From: Paracidobacterium acidisoli
Lineage (GTDB): Bacteria; Acidobacteriota; Terriglobia; Terriglobales; Acidobacteriaceae
Assembly: GCF_003428625.2 (NCBI RefSeq)
Contig: NZ_QVQT02000004.1
Coordinates: forward strand, 62,001-126,000
Direction: 5' to 3'
Length of the DNA stretch: 64,000 nt
Part shown: in pieces, positions 26,680 to 37,024 of the stretch
Layout of the letters: every line of letters begins with the position of its first letter
How positions within the stretch are numbered: position 1 is the first letter of the stretch
Notes under the pieces: generated by a model
What the model was told of the DNA's origin: nothing
Databases searched by the model: none
What the model saw: the letters and a program-made list of their open reading frames with translations, nothing else
Position numbers and translations under genes: made by a program

Positions 26680-26907
26680 AAGTCAGACCTCTGTCTCCAA
26701 ACTGCATAAACACGCATTTTCAGTATTTATCCCGCCTGTTGAAGGGTCAATCGCGTACTGACAGCAGGTGTTTTGCCAGTTACCCTCATCCCCGATACAT
26801 CTCCGCGGCGCTTTTGCCGTTCTAATCGTTACGGGATCGTGAAAGCTACGGTCTGCTTCACACATGCCGCACGTGCCCCTGAGTTCGAGATAAGTTCGAA
26901 AAACTTC

Positions 26908-27735
26908 ATGATTCGACCCAAACCGATCTGCCTCTTTGCCATTGCCGCCTGCTTCCTGGCCTCCGGAATGTCCGCCCCGGCCCAAAGCATCGCCTCGCAG
27001 ACCATCGCCTCCCTGCCCGACGCCCCTCAGCCCCTTACCATTGCATCGATCGACCCGGTTACATCGATCGACGACCCGCCCCAGGCGCAGACCACACCCG
27101 TTCCGCCGCCTCCGCCCGGCTCCCAGGCCGTAACCCCCATGGCCCATGCTCCCTATGCGAAGCGCAAGTGGTCTTCATACGTCGATCCCGGTGAGCGCGT
27201 CCCCCGTCTCACCACTGCGGACAAGATGGCCTTCTGGCTGCACGAAGAGATCCAGCCGGCCTCGCCTCTGCCCGCCCTTGTCTCCGCCGAATACGGCCTC
27301 ATCACCGACTCAGATCCGAAATACGGCACAAATGGCGAAGCCTTCGGCGAGCGCTTCGGCGCTGCGCTTGCACGCCAGGCCAGCATGCGCTTCTTCTCCG
27401 ACAGTGTCCTGCCCGCCGTCACGCACGAAGATCCGCGTTATTACCGCCTCGCCTCCGGCAGCTATGGCAGGCGCGCCTGGCATGCCACCGAGCGCATGTT
27501 CATCGCGCAGAACGATGACGGCCGCCGCGTCTTCGATGTCTCCGACATCTTCGGACGTCTCCTCGGCAGCGCCCTGACCATGGCTTACTATCCTCATCGC
27601 AGCGCCAATGGCGGAGTCGTTCTTCGCACCTGGGGAACCGCTGTCGCCGGCGGGGTCGGCGACAACCTCTTCCTCGAGTTCTGGCCGGATATAATCACCC
27701 GCTTCCGTCACCGGCATTCCGGAAGCTCGCGGTAG
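26908..27735 (+). CDS. Exported protein of unknown function with LPDAP motif
   Basis: The 275-residue protein has a signal peptide (ICLFAIAACFLASGMSAPAQ). The motif ASLPDAPQP lies about 15 residues beyond the likely cleavage site, then a Pro-rich linker, then a helical domain with MAFWLHEEIQPASP, HEDPRYYRLASGSYG, FDVSDIFGRLLGSALTMAYYP and a Gly-rich stretch near WGTAVAGGVGDNLF. It ends FWPDIITRF. The next gene encodes a protein of similar layout. The family is common in Acidobacteria-like genomes from general experience, but no role is known to me. Confidence 0.7.
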   Translation: MIRPKPICLFAIAACFLASGMSAPAQSIASQTIASLPDAPQPLTIASIDPVTSIDDPPQAQTTPVPPPPPGSQAVTPMAHAPYAKRKWSSYVDPGERVPRLTTADKMAFWLHEEIQPASPLPALVSAEYGLITDSDPKYGTNGEAFGERFGAALARQASMRFFSDSVLPAVTHEDPRYYRLASGSYGRRAWHATERMFIAQNDDGRRVFDVSDIFGRLLGSALTMAYYPHRSANGGVVLRTWGTAVAGGVGDNLFLEFWPDIITRFRHRHSGSSR

Positions 27736-27753
27736 AGACGGGCGGACATCGGA

Positions 27754-28737
27754 GTGCAGCTCTCCTCACGGCGCATCCCGGCAGCAGGAACCGGTGTTCA
27801 TACGCATGTGGGGCCTTTCACCTGTCCGGAACCGCACCGGAGCCGCCTTATCCTCCTCCTGCTCGTCCTCTCTGCGGCGGCGCTGACCCTGCACGCGCAG
27901 CAGTCCGGATCTCTGCCCGATGCTCCTCTCCCGCAGGAAGTCTCCTTCTCCGACCCCGCGCCGCCCGGCGGGCAAAACTCCTTCCCGCCTGAGATTCACA
28001 GCACCGCTCCAGGCAGCTCGCTCTCCGGCATTGCGCGTAATCCGCTGCCTTCGCCCCGGCCCTGCTCCATCGATTCCTGCTCATCGCTGCCGCAGCGCAA
28101 CGCATGCTGCGAGCAATACCTCGACCCCTTTCAGCGCTACCTGCAGGCCACCGGAAATCACCCGCTCACCCCCTGGCAGAAGCTCCATCTCGCCGGACGT
28201 GATGTCATCGATCCCTTCAACCTGCTTACCATCGTCGGCTCCTCCGCCCTTACCATCGCCACCGACTCCAGCTCTGCCTACGGCCCCGGCTTTGAAGGCT
28301 TCGGCAAGCTCACCGGAGTCAGCTTCAGCCAGGACCTGACTGCCGAATTCTTCGGCACCTTTCTCATCCCCTCCATCGCCCGTCAGGACCCGCACTTTCA
28401 TCGCATGCCCAATGCCTCGCTCAAACGCCGCATCGCGCACTGCTTCACGCAGGTCGTCTGGACGCAGAGCGACACCGGCCGCGGCATGTTCAACTACGCG
28501 ACCATCTTCGGAACAGTAGCCGATGAGGGAGTAAGCAATATGTATGTGCCGTACCGCCAGGTCGGCTGGGGACCGGCGGCTCAGCGCATCACCACCGCCT
28601 GGGCGACCGATCCCATCGGCAACGTCATTACTGAATTTCTGCCCGACGTGGCGCGCCACATCAATATCAATGTGGTCTTCGTGCAGCGCATCATCAACCG
28701 CGTCGCCGTCGAGGAAGGCGGCACGGGCACTCCCTGA
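27754..28737 (+). CDS. Paralogous exported protein with LPDAP motif
   Basis: This 327-residue frame begins 19 bp after the previous gene. A hydrophobic core (LILLLLVLSAAALTLHAQ) starts near residue 32, so the true start may be a GTG about 18 codons into the frame. GSLPDAPLPQ follows the cleavage site. The body parallels the upstream protein: ARQDPHFHRM against HEDPRYYRL, MFNYATIFGTVADEG against FDVSDIFGRLLGS, and a closing NVITEFLPDV against FLEFWPDI. The pair is probably a duplication and one operon. Six Cys in the first 120 residues (CSIDSC, CCEQY) may form disulfides. Confidence 0.68.
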   Translation: MQLSSRRIPAAGTGVHTHVGPFTCPEPHRSRLILLLLVLSAAALTLHAQQSGSLPDAPLPQEVSFSDPAPPGGQNSFPPEIHSTAPGSSLSGIARNPLPSPRPCSIDSCSSLPQRNACCEQYLDPFQRYLQATGNHPLTPWQKLHLAGRDVIDPFNLLTIVGSSALTIATDSSSAYGPGFEGFGKLTGVSFSQDLTAEFFGTFLIPSIARQDPHFHRMPNASLKRRIAHCFTQVVWTQSDTGRGMFNYATIFGTVADEGVSNMYVPYRQVGWGPAAQRITTAWATDPIGNVITEFLPDVARHININVVFVQRIINRVAVEEGGTGTP

Positions 28738-28914
28738 CGGAGCGAATCCTCACGCCCGCTTAGTGAACGGCATGGTTTTGATTCCTGAACAGGTCATCGA
28801 TCCTGCGGAACCAACTCCCAACCGGGAGCCACCTGACCGGCCATAAACAGCGCGCCGGCCACGGAAATCTCCGTGACCGGCGATAATGCGGCAGGAAAGA
28901 AGCAGAAGGACCGG

Positions 28915-29547
28915 TCAGAACTTCAGATACACACCGACGGTCGGCTCCGACGTAATCCGGAAGCTGTTCGTCTTCAGAGCCACCTGTCCGAAGTCGGGAG
29001 CCTTGTAGTACAGCCCGCGGTATTGCAGACGCACGCCGATATGGTTCGTCAGCAGCGGATGATTGATCCCGACCGTAAAGTTCACCGCCGTACGCCCCTG
29101 CCACTCGGCATGTTGCCCGCCATTCAGTGAAGGCGAAAAGATCAGCGCACTCACACCCACCCCGCCAAAGGGCTGCAGACCCAGCGCATGCGGACCCTGC
29201 ACCAGATAGGTGCCGCCAAATTCATGCGCGTTGTGCTGGTAAGAGAACACCTGTCCGGTGTAACGCTCCGCGTAGCGCGTATATCCGTAGGACGCCTCAT
29301 ACCCCAGCCACCAGTGATAGCTGTGCCGGAAGGCCGCCTGTCCGCCTAACGATTTGGTCGTCGTCTGCTGAATCCCGTTCGAGCTCACGTCGGACGAGAA
29401 CTGGCCGAACGCGCTCAGCGATACGTCGCTGTTACGCAGCACCTGCTGTGCCACCTGCGCGCGAGCCGCGCCGCCCAGACCGCCAAAAGTCAGAACCGCC
29501 AGAACAAAAGAGAGAGCGCGCTGCCTGCGCAGGAACATCTCAACCAT
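28915..29547 (-). CDS. Outer-membrane beta-barrel protein
   Basis: A signal peptide (LSFVLAVLTFGGLGGAARAQ) precedes alternating amphipathic strands (FRHSYHWWLGYEASYGYTRY, HAEWQGRTAVNFTVGI) and a C-terminal Phe after TVGVYLKF, the BAM recognition pattern. About 210 residues suggests an eight-stranded barrel. The start among ATG 29574, 29547 and 29538 is unclear; 29547 has a distant GGAGG. Ligand unknown. Confidence 0.75.
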   Translation of the reverse strand: MVEMFLRRQRALSFVLAVLTFGGLGGAARAQVAQQVLRNSDVSLSAFGQFSSDVSSNGIQQTTTKSLGGQAAFRHSYHWWLGYEASYGYTRYAERYTGQVFSYQHNAHEFGGTYLVQGPHALGLQPFGGVGVSALIFSPSLNGGQHAEWQGRTAVNFTVGINHPLLTNHIGVRLQYRGLYYKAPDFGQVALKTNSFRITSEPTVGVYLKF

Positions 29548-29652
29548 AAAGAGCGCCGGAACCTCCAGAGACATCTCCAGTGTAATGAAAGCTCTCCATG
29601 ATGGACAGCGCGCGCTCCGATTTCGGTAGCCGCGGTCTTTTCTTTTGCTGCG

Positions 29653-30732
29653 CTAAACCCTAAGCGTCTGCAGATACGCCGTCATCGCCGCCGTGCCGGA
29701 ATCAATGAGCTTCTGCTGCCGCTCTGCCGACATCCGGAACTCCGTCGTCCCGTACCCACCCACCGGAATACGGCAGATCTCCTCCTGATGCTGCCGCATC
29801 ACCGCCAGGTCGCGGCTGTCGGTCATGGTATCCATCAGCGCCGTAACGCGGTCGGCAGAGCGCAGACGCGGCCTGCGCGTATCCGAGATCCCGGCCCCCG
29901 GCACCGGCTGGCTCGCATCGAGATACAGCCCGATCGTCTCCGCTCCATCCGGATCGGTGTTCCCCATAATCTCGATCACTTCCGGCGTCTTCTCATCCAC
30001 CAGCCACAGAGCGAAGTTCGACAGCACGCCGCCATCGACAAAGATATCGCCGGAAAGATCCTCCCCGCGATACTGGCCCCATATCGGCTGCCAGACCATC
30101 TCTTTCCACACAAAAGGAATGCTCATCGACATGCGGACCGACTCCGCCACCGGGCAGTGCGGCGCCGTGCGCGCATTCAGAACCGTGCTCTCCTTCAGAG
30201 TGATATTGGTGGTCACGACCGAAAGATCCACATTCTTTGCCGCCGCGAACTCCTCCCACGTCACCGAGGGAGACAACCCCTTCTGCGCCAGCCGCTGGCG
30301 AATCCACTGCAGAGCCGCATCGCCCGCATAAAATCCCCCGCATTCATTAAAGGAGAAAAGCTCGCGGTACAGATCCACATGCAGCAGTTCGTTCAAAATC
30401 GGCTTCGAGACGAACGTCGGCACATGCGCGGCCTGCAGCAGGGTCATGGTTTCGCTCCCGGCAATCTGGTCGTCGGTGAACGTTCCGTAGGCCGGTGAAT
30501 CCATGAACGTCGTAAAGATCGGATTGTTCGTGCCCGGCGCAGGCTGCGTGCATGCGTCCAGCAGCTCATCCGCCGTATAGCCCGCGGCTACCAGTGTCGC
30601 GGTGATGGCCCCTGCTGAAGTGCCCACCAGCCGCCGGTGTGTATGTCCGGCTGCGGTAAATACCTTCAGCGCTCCTGCGAAGGCCATTCCCTTAGCGCCC
30701 CCGCCCTCAAATACCAGATCGAATAATGCCAT
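29653..30732 (-). CDS. Patatin-like phospholipase
   Basis: The 359-residue protein starts at ATG 30732 with a GGGGC site and opens directly into the catalytic domain. GGGAKG forms the oxyanion loop, GTSAG holds the nucleophile near Ser 39, and VDGGVLSNF supplies the Asp. There is no signal peptide, so it is predicted to act on lipids or acyl esters in the cytoplasm. A longer frame to 30837 adds a non-conserved N-terminus. Bacterial patatins range from housekeeping lipases to anti-phage effectors; no sensor or cyclase gene is next to this one. Confidence 0.9.
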   Translation of the reverse strand: MALFDLVFEGGGAKGMAFAGALKVFTAAGHTHRRLVGTSAGAITATLVAAGYTADELLDACTQPAPGTNNPIFTTFMDSPAYGTFTDDQIAGSETMTLLQAAHVPTFVSKPILNELLHVDLYRELFSFNECGGFYAGDAALQWIRQRLAQKGLSPSVTWEEFAAAKNVDLSVVTTNITLKESTVLNARTAPHCPVAESVRMSMSIPFVWKEMVWQPIWGQYRGEDLSGDIFVDGGVLSNFALWLVDEKTPEVIEIMGNTDPDGAETIGLYLDASQPVPGAGISDTRRPRLRSADRVTALMDTMTDSRDLAVMRQHQEEICRIPVGGYGTTEFRMSAERQQKLIDSGTAAMTAYLQTLRV

Positions 30733-31131
30733 TGGCTCGCCCCTTCGTTCACAGGCGGCACACTGCGGCCATCTCGTCGAACCCTTGCCTGAGACTCGCG
30801 ACAGTATCGCCTGCTCTAAAGTGGAAAGTGAAGCCAAATCGTTACAATAGATCGTGTTATCGGCAGGTTAAAAAGCGCCTGAGTCAGTCGGCTGACTGCG
30901 GCTCCGGGTTGGGTAGCGTTTCCATTCGCCAGGACCATTCCCCCGCCCGATGCCAAATTTTACCGTTCAGTCATCTGTGGTTTCGCCGGGGTTCATGGAG
31001 GCATATCCTCGAAGCTGGTAAAGTCCTCGCAGAGCAATCAGTTATCTGCCGCAGGACAGCAGGCGAAACGCTTAGCCCTCCCCCCGGAATGCATTACCGA
31101 ATCGGGTGGGACCGGCACCAGGAGATTCGGA
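30733..31131. other. Gene-free stretch upstream of the Tes/MSS-like gene
   Basis: The 399 bases separate the divergent patatin and radical SAM genes. AGTCAG/CTGACT near 30886-30900 forms a short palindrome, and AGGAG near 31119 serves the downstream ATG. I saw no small gene or terminator. Both promoters should lie here. Confidence 0.5.
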
Positions 31132-33222
<2,091 letters not shown>

Positions 33223-33256
33223 CCATCGAGACACACGCGGCTTCGCCGCAAAAACG

Positions 33257-33283
33257 AAAAGCCCGGCCTCGCGCCGGGCTTTT
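33257..33283 (+). terminator. Rho-independent terminator
   Basis: AAAAGCCCGGC and GCCGGGCTTTT form an 11-bp stem around CTCGC, ending in a T-run. It lies 35 bases after the Tes/MSS-like gene stop. Confidence 0.85.
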
Positions 33284-33305
33284 CATTCCTACCTCATCTG
33301 AATTT

Positions 33306-33348
33306 GTCATCCTGAGCGGAGCGCGAAGCGCACAGTCGAAGGATCTGC
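33306..33348. repeat. Dispersed CATCCTGAG...GGATCTG palindromic repeat
   Basis: The stretch GTCATCCTGAGC...GAAGGATCTG with a central GGAGCGCGAAGCGC is a palindromic intergenic unit of a type that recurs in many acidobacterial and other GC-rich genomes. ATCCT and AGGAT are the complementary ends. It stands directly before an AT-rich gene that looks foreign. Copy number elsewhere in the genome cannot be judged from this window, where only one copy was seen. Confidence 0.6.
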
Positions 33349-33393
33349 TTTTCGCATCGCCAATATGTATTCTCATGGTTAAATATTTCAGCC

Positions 33394-34263
33394 ATGCACA
33401 ATGGGGATAAATACTCGCTGACTCAGGACTCGCAGGTAATAGAAGGTCTGCGCGCTGAGATTGAAAAAGCAGAACCCTCAAAACGCGCGAGGATTCTGGA
33501 AAAATTTCTACTCGCTGCTTTGAGTAGTATCCCCTGGGTGGGTGGTTTTCTTAGTGCGGCTGAAAGCTTCCGAGCGGAAGCGGGAACAAATCGCCTGAAT
33601 CATCTTCAAACGGAATGGCTGAAAGAACATCAAAAGAAGATCGGTATTCTAGGCCAGGCATTGGAGGAAATCGCAAACCGATTAGATGGCCTTGGCGATG
33701 AGATTAACGAACGTGTTCAAAGCGAGGAGTACTTAGCACTTGTACGCAAAGCATTCCGCATCTGGGATGAATCTGATACAGAGGAGAAACGCCGTCTACT
33801 TTCTAATGTAATTACAAATGCAGCTGGGACAAGAGTCTGCCCAGATGATGTGATTCGTCTTTTTCTTGATTGGATCAAGATTTACAACGAAGTGCATTTT
33901 GCAGTTATTCGCGAGATATATCAGAATCCGGGTTCTACCCGCTTTGATATTTGGACTGAGCTTTATGGAGAAATTCCACGAGAAGACTCTTCAGCAGCCG
34001 ATCTATATAAGTTCTTGATTCGTGAACTGAGCACAGGCGGTGTCATTAGGCAAGAACGAGATATCAATTCGGTTGGTCGATTTGTACGCAAGAGGACCAG
34101 GCATGTGCGGAAGGGAACTACTCCCGCAACACTGGAATCTGCTTTTGAAGACACAAAGCCTTATGTGCTAACGAATCTTGGTAAAGAATTCGTTCATTAC
34201 ACAATGAATGAAATGGTTCGGCGTATTTCTACGGATACAGTAAATGACCAGAGTAAATCCTAA
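33394..34263 (+). CDS. AT-rich hypothetical protein, possible defence-type gene
   Basis: The 289-residue protein is encoded by DNA visibly richer in A/T than all its neighbours, with many AAA, GAT, TTT and ATT codons, which suggests transfer. A short hydrophobic segment FLLAALSSIPWVGGFLSAA lies near 43-61, then coiled helices, then EEYLALVRKAFRIWDES..EKRRLLSNVITNA near 112-146. A winged-helix-like C-terminal half (YKFLIRELSTGGVIRQERD) ends at a conserved-looking LTNLGKEFVHY. EKRRLLSNVITNA is reminiscent of DUF4393/Abi-alpha-like proteins, but I do not claim membership. No strong ribosome-binding site precedes the ATG. Confidence 0.6.
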   Translation: MHNGDKYSLTQDSQVIEGLRAEIEKAEPSKRARILEKFLLAALSSIPWVGGFLSAAESFRAEAGTNRLNHLQTEWLKEHQKKIGILGQALEEIANRLDGLGDEINERVQSEEYLALVRKAFRIWDESDTEEKRRLLSNVITNAAGTRVCPDDVIRLFLDWIKIYNEVHFAVIREIYQNPGSTRFDIWTELYGEIPREDSSAADLYKFLIRELSTGGVIRQERDINSVGRFVRKRTRHVRKGTTPATLESAFEDTKPYVLTNLGKEFVHYTMNEMVRRISTDTVNDQSKS

Positions 34264-34363
34264 GATATAGAACCGTTCTTCATTTTTATGTGTAAAGTAT
34301 TTAACCCTTTTCTGTTAAATATAATCCTAAGCTCGCGCACAGCCAAAGTGATCCCCTCCCCGC

Positions 34364-35326
34364 TCACCCCACCTCAAACACTTCAAATTCCAGGCTGCGC
34401 GCCAGCGGCAGCGTCGCCAGCTTCTCCTGAACCTCGTCCGCGGAACCCGCCCGCACCGTCAAAAATCCGCGCCACTCTGCTGCATCGGAAGCCGTGAACG
34501 CCTCATCCAGCACGAACCCCGTGCGGCGAAATTCCGCCATCTGCGCGCGTTCCGCCGGAAGCAGCGTCTCCCGCTCCGGATCGGGGCCGTTCTTCCGGCG
34601 CAGGACCACCCGGAAGCGCTTCTTCGTATCTGGTCCCCACTGCGGAAAATCCTGAAACGGCGGGAGCACGATCGGCGCTTCGTCGAAGATGCCCGGCAGC
34701 CGTGCCCGCAGCTTTTCGAGATATTCGGCGCGCGTGTCATCGCTGGCTCGCGCGGCGCCCCACGCCACAAAAGGCTCCAGCGGCTGAAAGCCATTGAACC
34801 AGAAGACGCCATGCTGAATTGGTGCCATTACCGCAGTAAACGCCGGGCTCACTCCGCGCCCGCTGAACGCCACCGGAAGCGCGCCCGTGGTCATCAGTGC
34901 CATTGCTCTGGCTCCGCGCAGCGATCCCAGACCGCCTTCAAACAGCTTCGCTCCACCATACACCCGGCCCATCGGGAAGGCGCGGTCCACCCAGCCCTTC
35001 AGAATCGCCGGCAAACCAAACCACCACAGCGGAAAGGAAAATATCAGCAGGTCCGCCGCCTCCAGTTTGCGAATCTCCGCCTCCAGCTCCGGCGCAAAGC
35101 TGTTCTGTTCGGTAGCGTACAGCTCCTCCTGCTGCTGTTTGTAGTACTCCGCATTCTTCACGGTGGTGAAATTGCTGCGCCAGGAAACCGGGTCGAAGCG
35201 CTGCGCATACAGGTCGGAGACGGCAACGCTGTGCCCCTGCTGCGTCAGAACCTCTGCGGCCGTGCGTGCGAGCGAGGAACAAAAGCTCTGCGGCTCAGGA
35301 TGGGCGTGAACAATCAGAATCTGCAA
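34364..35326 (-). CDS. NAD(P)H:quinone-type flavodoxin-fold reductase fused to a YCII-like domain
   Basis: TTG at 35326, 9 nt after AAAGGAG, starts the protein at QILIVHAHPEPQSF, the FMN/FAD-binding opening of the NQO1/KefF family; the frame extends to 35350 without a site. Residues 1-230 carry FSFPLWWFGLPAILKGWVDRAF and the GALPVAFSGRG segment of this family. The last ~85 residues (RFRVVLRRKNGPDPERE...LEFEVFEV) form a YCII-like ferredoxin domain. It likely reduces quinones or other electrophiles with two electrons. The added domain is unusual and may handle the product. Confidence 0.85.
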   Translation of the reverse strand: MQILIVHAHPEPQSFCSSLARTAAEVLTQQGHSVAVSDLYAQRFDPVSWRSNFTTVKNAEYYKQQQEELYATEQNSFAPELEAEIRKLEAADLLIFSFPLWWFGLPAILKGWVDRAFPMGRVYGGAKLFEGGLGSLRGARAMALMTTGALPVAFSGRGVSPAFTAVMAPIQHGVFWFNGFQPLEPFVAWGAARASDDTRAEYLEKLRARLPGIFDEAPIVLPPFQDFPQWGPDTKKRFRVVLRRKNGPDPERETLLPAERAQMAEFRRTGFVLDEAFTASDAAEWRGFLTVRAGSADEVQEKLATLPLARSLEFEVFEVG

Positions 35327-35512
35327 GCGGCGTTTCTCCTTTGCCGTCAAACGGCAAATCCGCCTTCAGCATAAGCGGACGCTCCTCATGCGGCAATCCT
35401 GCCGTTTCCGACCGCTCTTTCTGATTCCGGGAGAACCGCTCCAGCCTCCCCGGTAAGAGCCGAAGCCTTTGGCTCCCGCCACAAAGCCGGCGACGCCCAC
35501 CGGGAACACAGG

Positions 35513-35740
35513 CTAACGCCGGATCGGCAGGAGAATGACGATTGGATACGGAGTCGGAAGCGGATGCGAGCCCGACCCCAGCGTCGTCTTCAACGCAGTA
35601 ATGTCTTCATGACTGGCGCCCAGTCCGAGCTCGTCATAAAACTTCGAAGCGCTTGCCAGAAACTTAGCCCTCGCCTCCGGATCGGTTTCCAGCTTCTTCT
35701 GCAGCTCTTCTTTGGTGATTGTGCCTGTTTTCTCTGTCAT
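35513..35740 (-). CDS. Putative RiPP precursor with NHLP/Nif11-like leader
   Basis: The 75-residue peptide has a strong site (AAAGGAG, 7 nt before ATG). Residues 8-40, opening ITKEELQKKLETDPE and ending FYDELGL, resemble the helix-forming leader of nitrile-hydratase-like and Nif11 precursors (KLETDPEARAKFLAS). A short linker ALKTTLGSGS precedes a hydrophobic, Pro-rich C-terminus HPLPTPYPIVILLPIRR. It starts 12 nt downstream of a radical SAM gene, as a substrate would. The leader resemblance is by eye; the boundary near GSGS is inferred. Other explanation: a small regulatory partner of the enzyme. Confidence 0.65.
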   Translation of the reverse strand: MTEKTGTITKEELQKKLETDPEARAKFLASASKFYDELGLGASHEDITALKTTLGSGSHPLPTPYPIVILLPIRR

Positions 35741-35752
35741 GCTCTCGCTCCT

Positions 35753-36763
35753 TTATGGTTGCGTCTGGAACAGGTTCAGCTTCTCGTCGTGCTCTTCGAC
35801 ACATCGGAGCACATACTCAATCTCCATCTCTTCGTAAATACCGGCCAGCTCCTCCTGCAGCCCCGGCTGCGTACGCAGATTCCGGCAGATCTGGCAGACC
35901 GAATCCACATCGGCAAAGCGCGGCAGCCGCTCGTAAAGCACCTTATCCTGCTCGCGCACCTTCGCATACAGTCGGTCGAAGCCAATCTCCTTGGCGATCC
36001 GCGCATGCAGGAGCGTATACACACGGGTCAGAATCGCCTCCGCCGGCTCTGTAAACGCATTGCCGCATCCAAGCCCGGCCTCCTTGTTGAAACCTCCCGA
36101 GCAGCAGGGATACGTGTCCCCATTGGGGTAGACCGTAATGTCATAGTGCCGCGGCTGGCGGCAGGTGTACTTCGTTTCCTCTGGCAGATGGTAGCGCGGC
36201 GCCTCGCCCGCCAGCTCGCGAGCCCGGCCGATCGATGTCACAAGGTTCGAGTGCATCTTCACACCCGGCATAGCGGGCAGCATCTCCTCCAGCTTTTCCC
36301 CCTCGGACCAGAAGACTCCATAAACTAAAAATTCGACGCCCGTCTCGCGGCAGGCTCCGGCAATCCATCTAATCTGTTCCGAACTCACCCAGCGCGCATG
36401 CTCGTGGTCATAACTCACGCACAGGTTGTTCATGCCCAGACCGGCCAGCGCAGCAAGCCGTTCCAGCGCCATCTCCGGTGATTTCGCCCAGAACCCCGAA
36501 GTCACCATGCGGAAAGGCTGCCGCACGCCTGCTCGGCGTACATCGACCATGATTTTTATGATCTCCGCGTAATAGACAAACGGATCGCCGCCCGTAAACG
36601 CAAAGTCTGTCACGGATTCCTGCATGGCGAAGCGCACCATCGCCGGGCCCACATTCGCAGGCTCCGCGCGCCCCGGCCCCACCACCTCCTGCGTGTGACA
36701 GCAGAAGTTGCACGCGAGCGGGCAGGGAGCATTGTAGACAAATCCGATGGTCGCACTATTCAA
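35753..36763 (-). CDS. Radical SAM enzyme with SPASM-like C-terminus, probable peptide maturase
   Basis: The 336-residue protein begins at TTG 36763 (AGGA about 8 nt upstream). Its radical SAM triad is CPLACNFC (Cys 14, 18, 21), with GGDP at 58-61 as the GGE-like motif. C-terminal cysteines at 201, 220, 221, 233, 290 and 293 (YPCCSGGF..GCGNA, VCQIC) look like SPASM or twitch auxiliary-cluster sites. Such enzymes form thioether, C-C or epimer changes in ribosomal peptides. The gene directly precedes the leader-like peptide gene, so that peptide is the likely substrate. The reaction cannot be told. Confidence 0.85.
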   Translation of the reverse strand: MNSATIGFVYNAPCPLACNFCCHTQEVVGPGRAEPANVGPAMVRFAMQESVTDFAFTGGDPFVYYAEIIKIMVDVRRAGVRQPFRMVTSGFWAKSPEMALERLAALAGLGMNNLCVSYDHEHARWVSSEQIRWIAGACRETGVEFLVYGVFWSEGEKLEEMLPAMPGVKMHSNLVTSIGRARELAGEAPRYHLPEETKYTCRQPRHYDITVYPNGDTYPCCSGGFNKEAGLGCGNAFTEPAEAILTRVYTLLHARIAKEIGFDRLYAKVREQDKVLYERLPRFADVDSVCQICRNLRTQPGLQEELAGIYEEMEIEYVLRCVEEHDEKLNLFQTQP

Positions 36764-36993
36764 TGCTTATCCTGTGTTCTGAAGTTCTAAAGAGAAGGAT
36801 GCACCGCACACTATTGCGGACGGCAGTAGAACATACCCTCTGGCCCCGGTCAAGCCATCTTTTGCGCAGGAGCGCTCCTTCCATTCTGCGTATGCAAATG
36901 TCTGTCAGGCCCCGGACTGGCATCTGTAAAGCTGTTCCTGCCGCAATTTTTTTCAGCGCCTCCCGGGTCTTGTGCTGCATGTATACTTGCTCC

Positions 36994-37007
36994 GGTAAAC
37001 GTTTCCG
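36994..37007. promoter_or_regulatory. LacI/GalR-type operator upstream of arabinofuranosidase
   Basis: GGTAAACGTTTCCG contains AAACGTTT (36997-37004), the centre of classic LacI-family operators. It lies just before the GGAGG of the GH51 gene and after a likely promoter region, a position fit for repression. The regulator is not in the window. Confidence 0.55.
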
Positions 37008-37024
37008 CACGGAGGCCAATCGCT

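Noticed and set aside
29653-30732. CBASS-type patatin effector
   Set aside because: No cyclase (CD-NTase) gene or other defence partner lies nearby.
36756-37019. Minus-strand frame of 87 codons upstream of the RiPP-type radical SAM gene
   Set aside because: It would cover the operator and promoter region of the arabinofuranosidase, has no recognisable features, and overlaps the radical SAM start. Kept only as a remote possibility for a second precursor.
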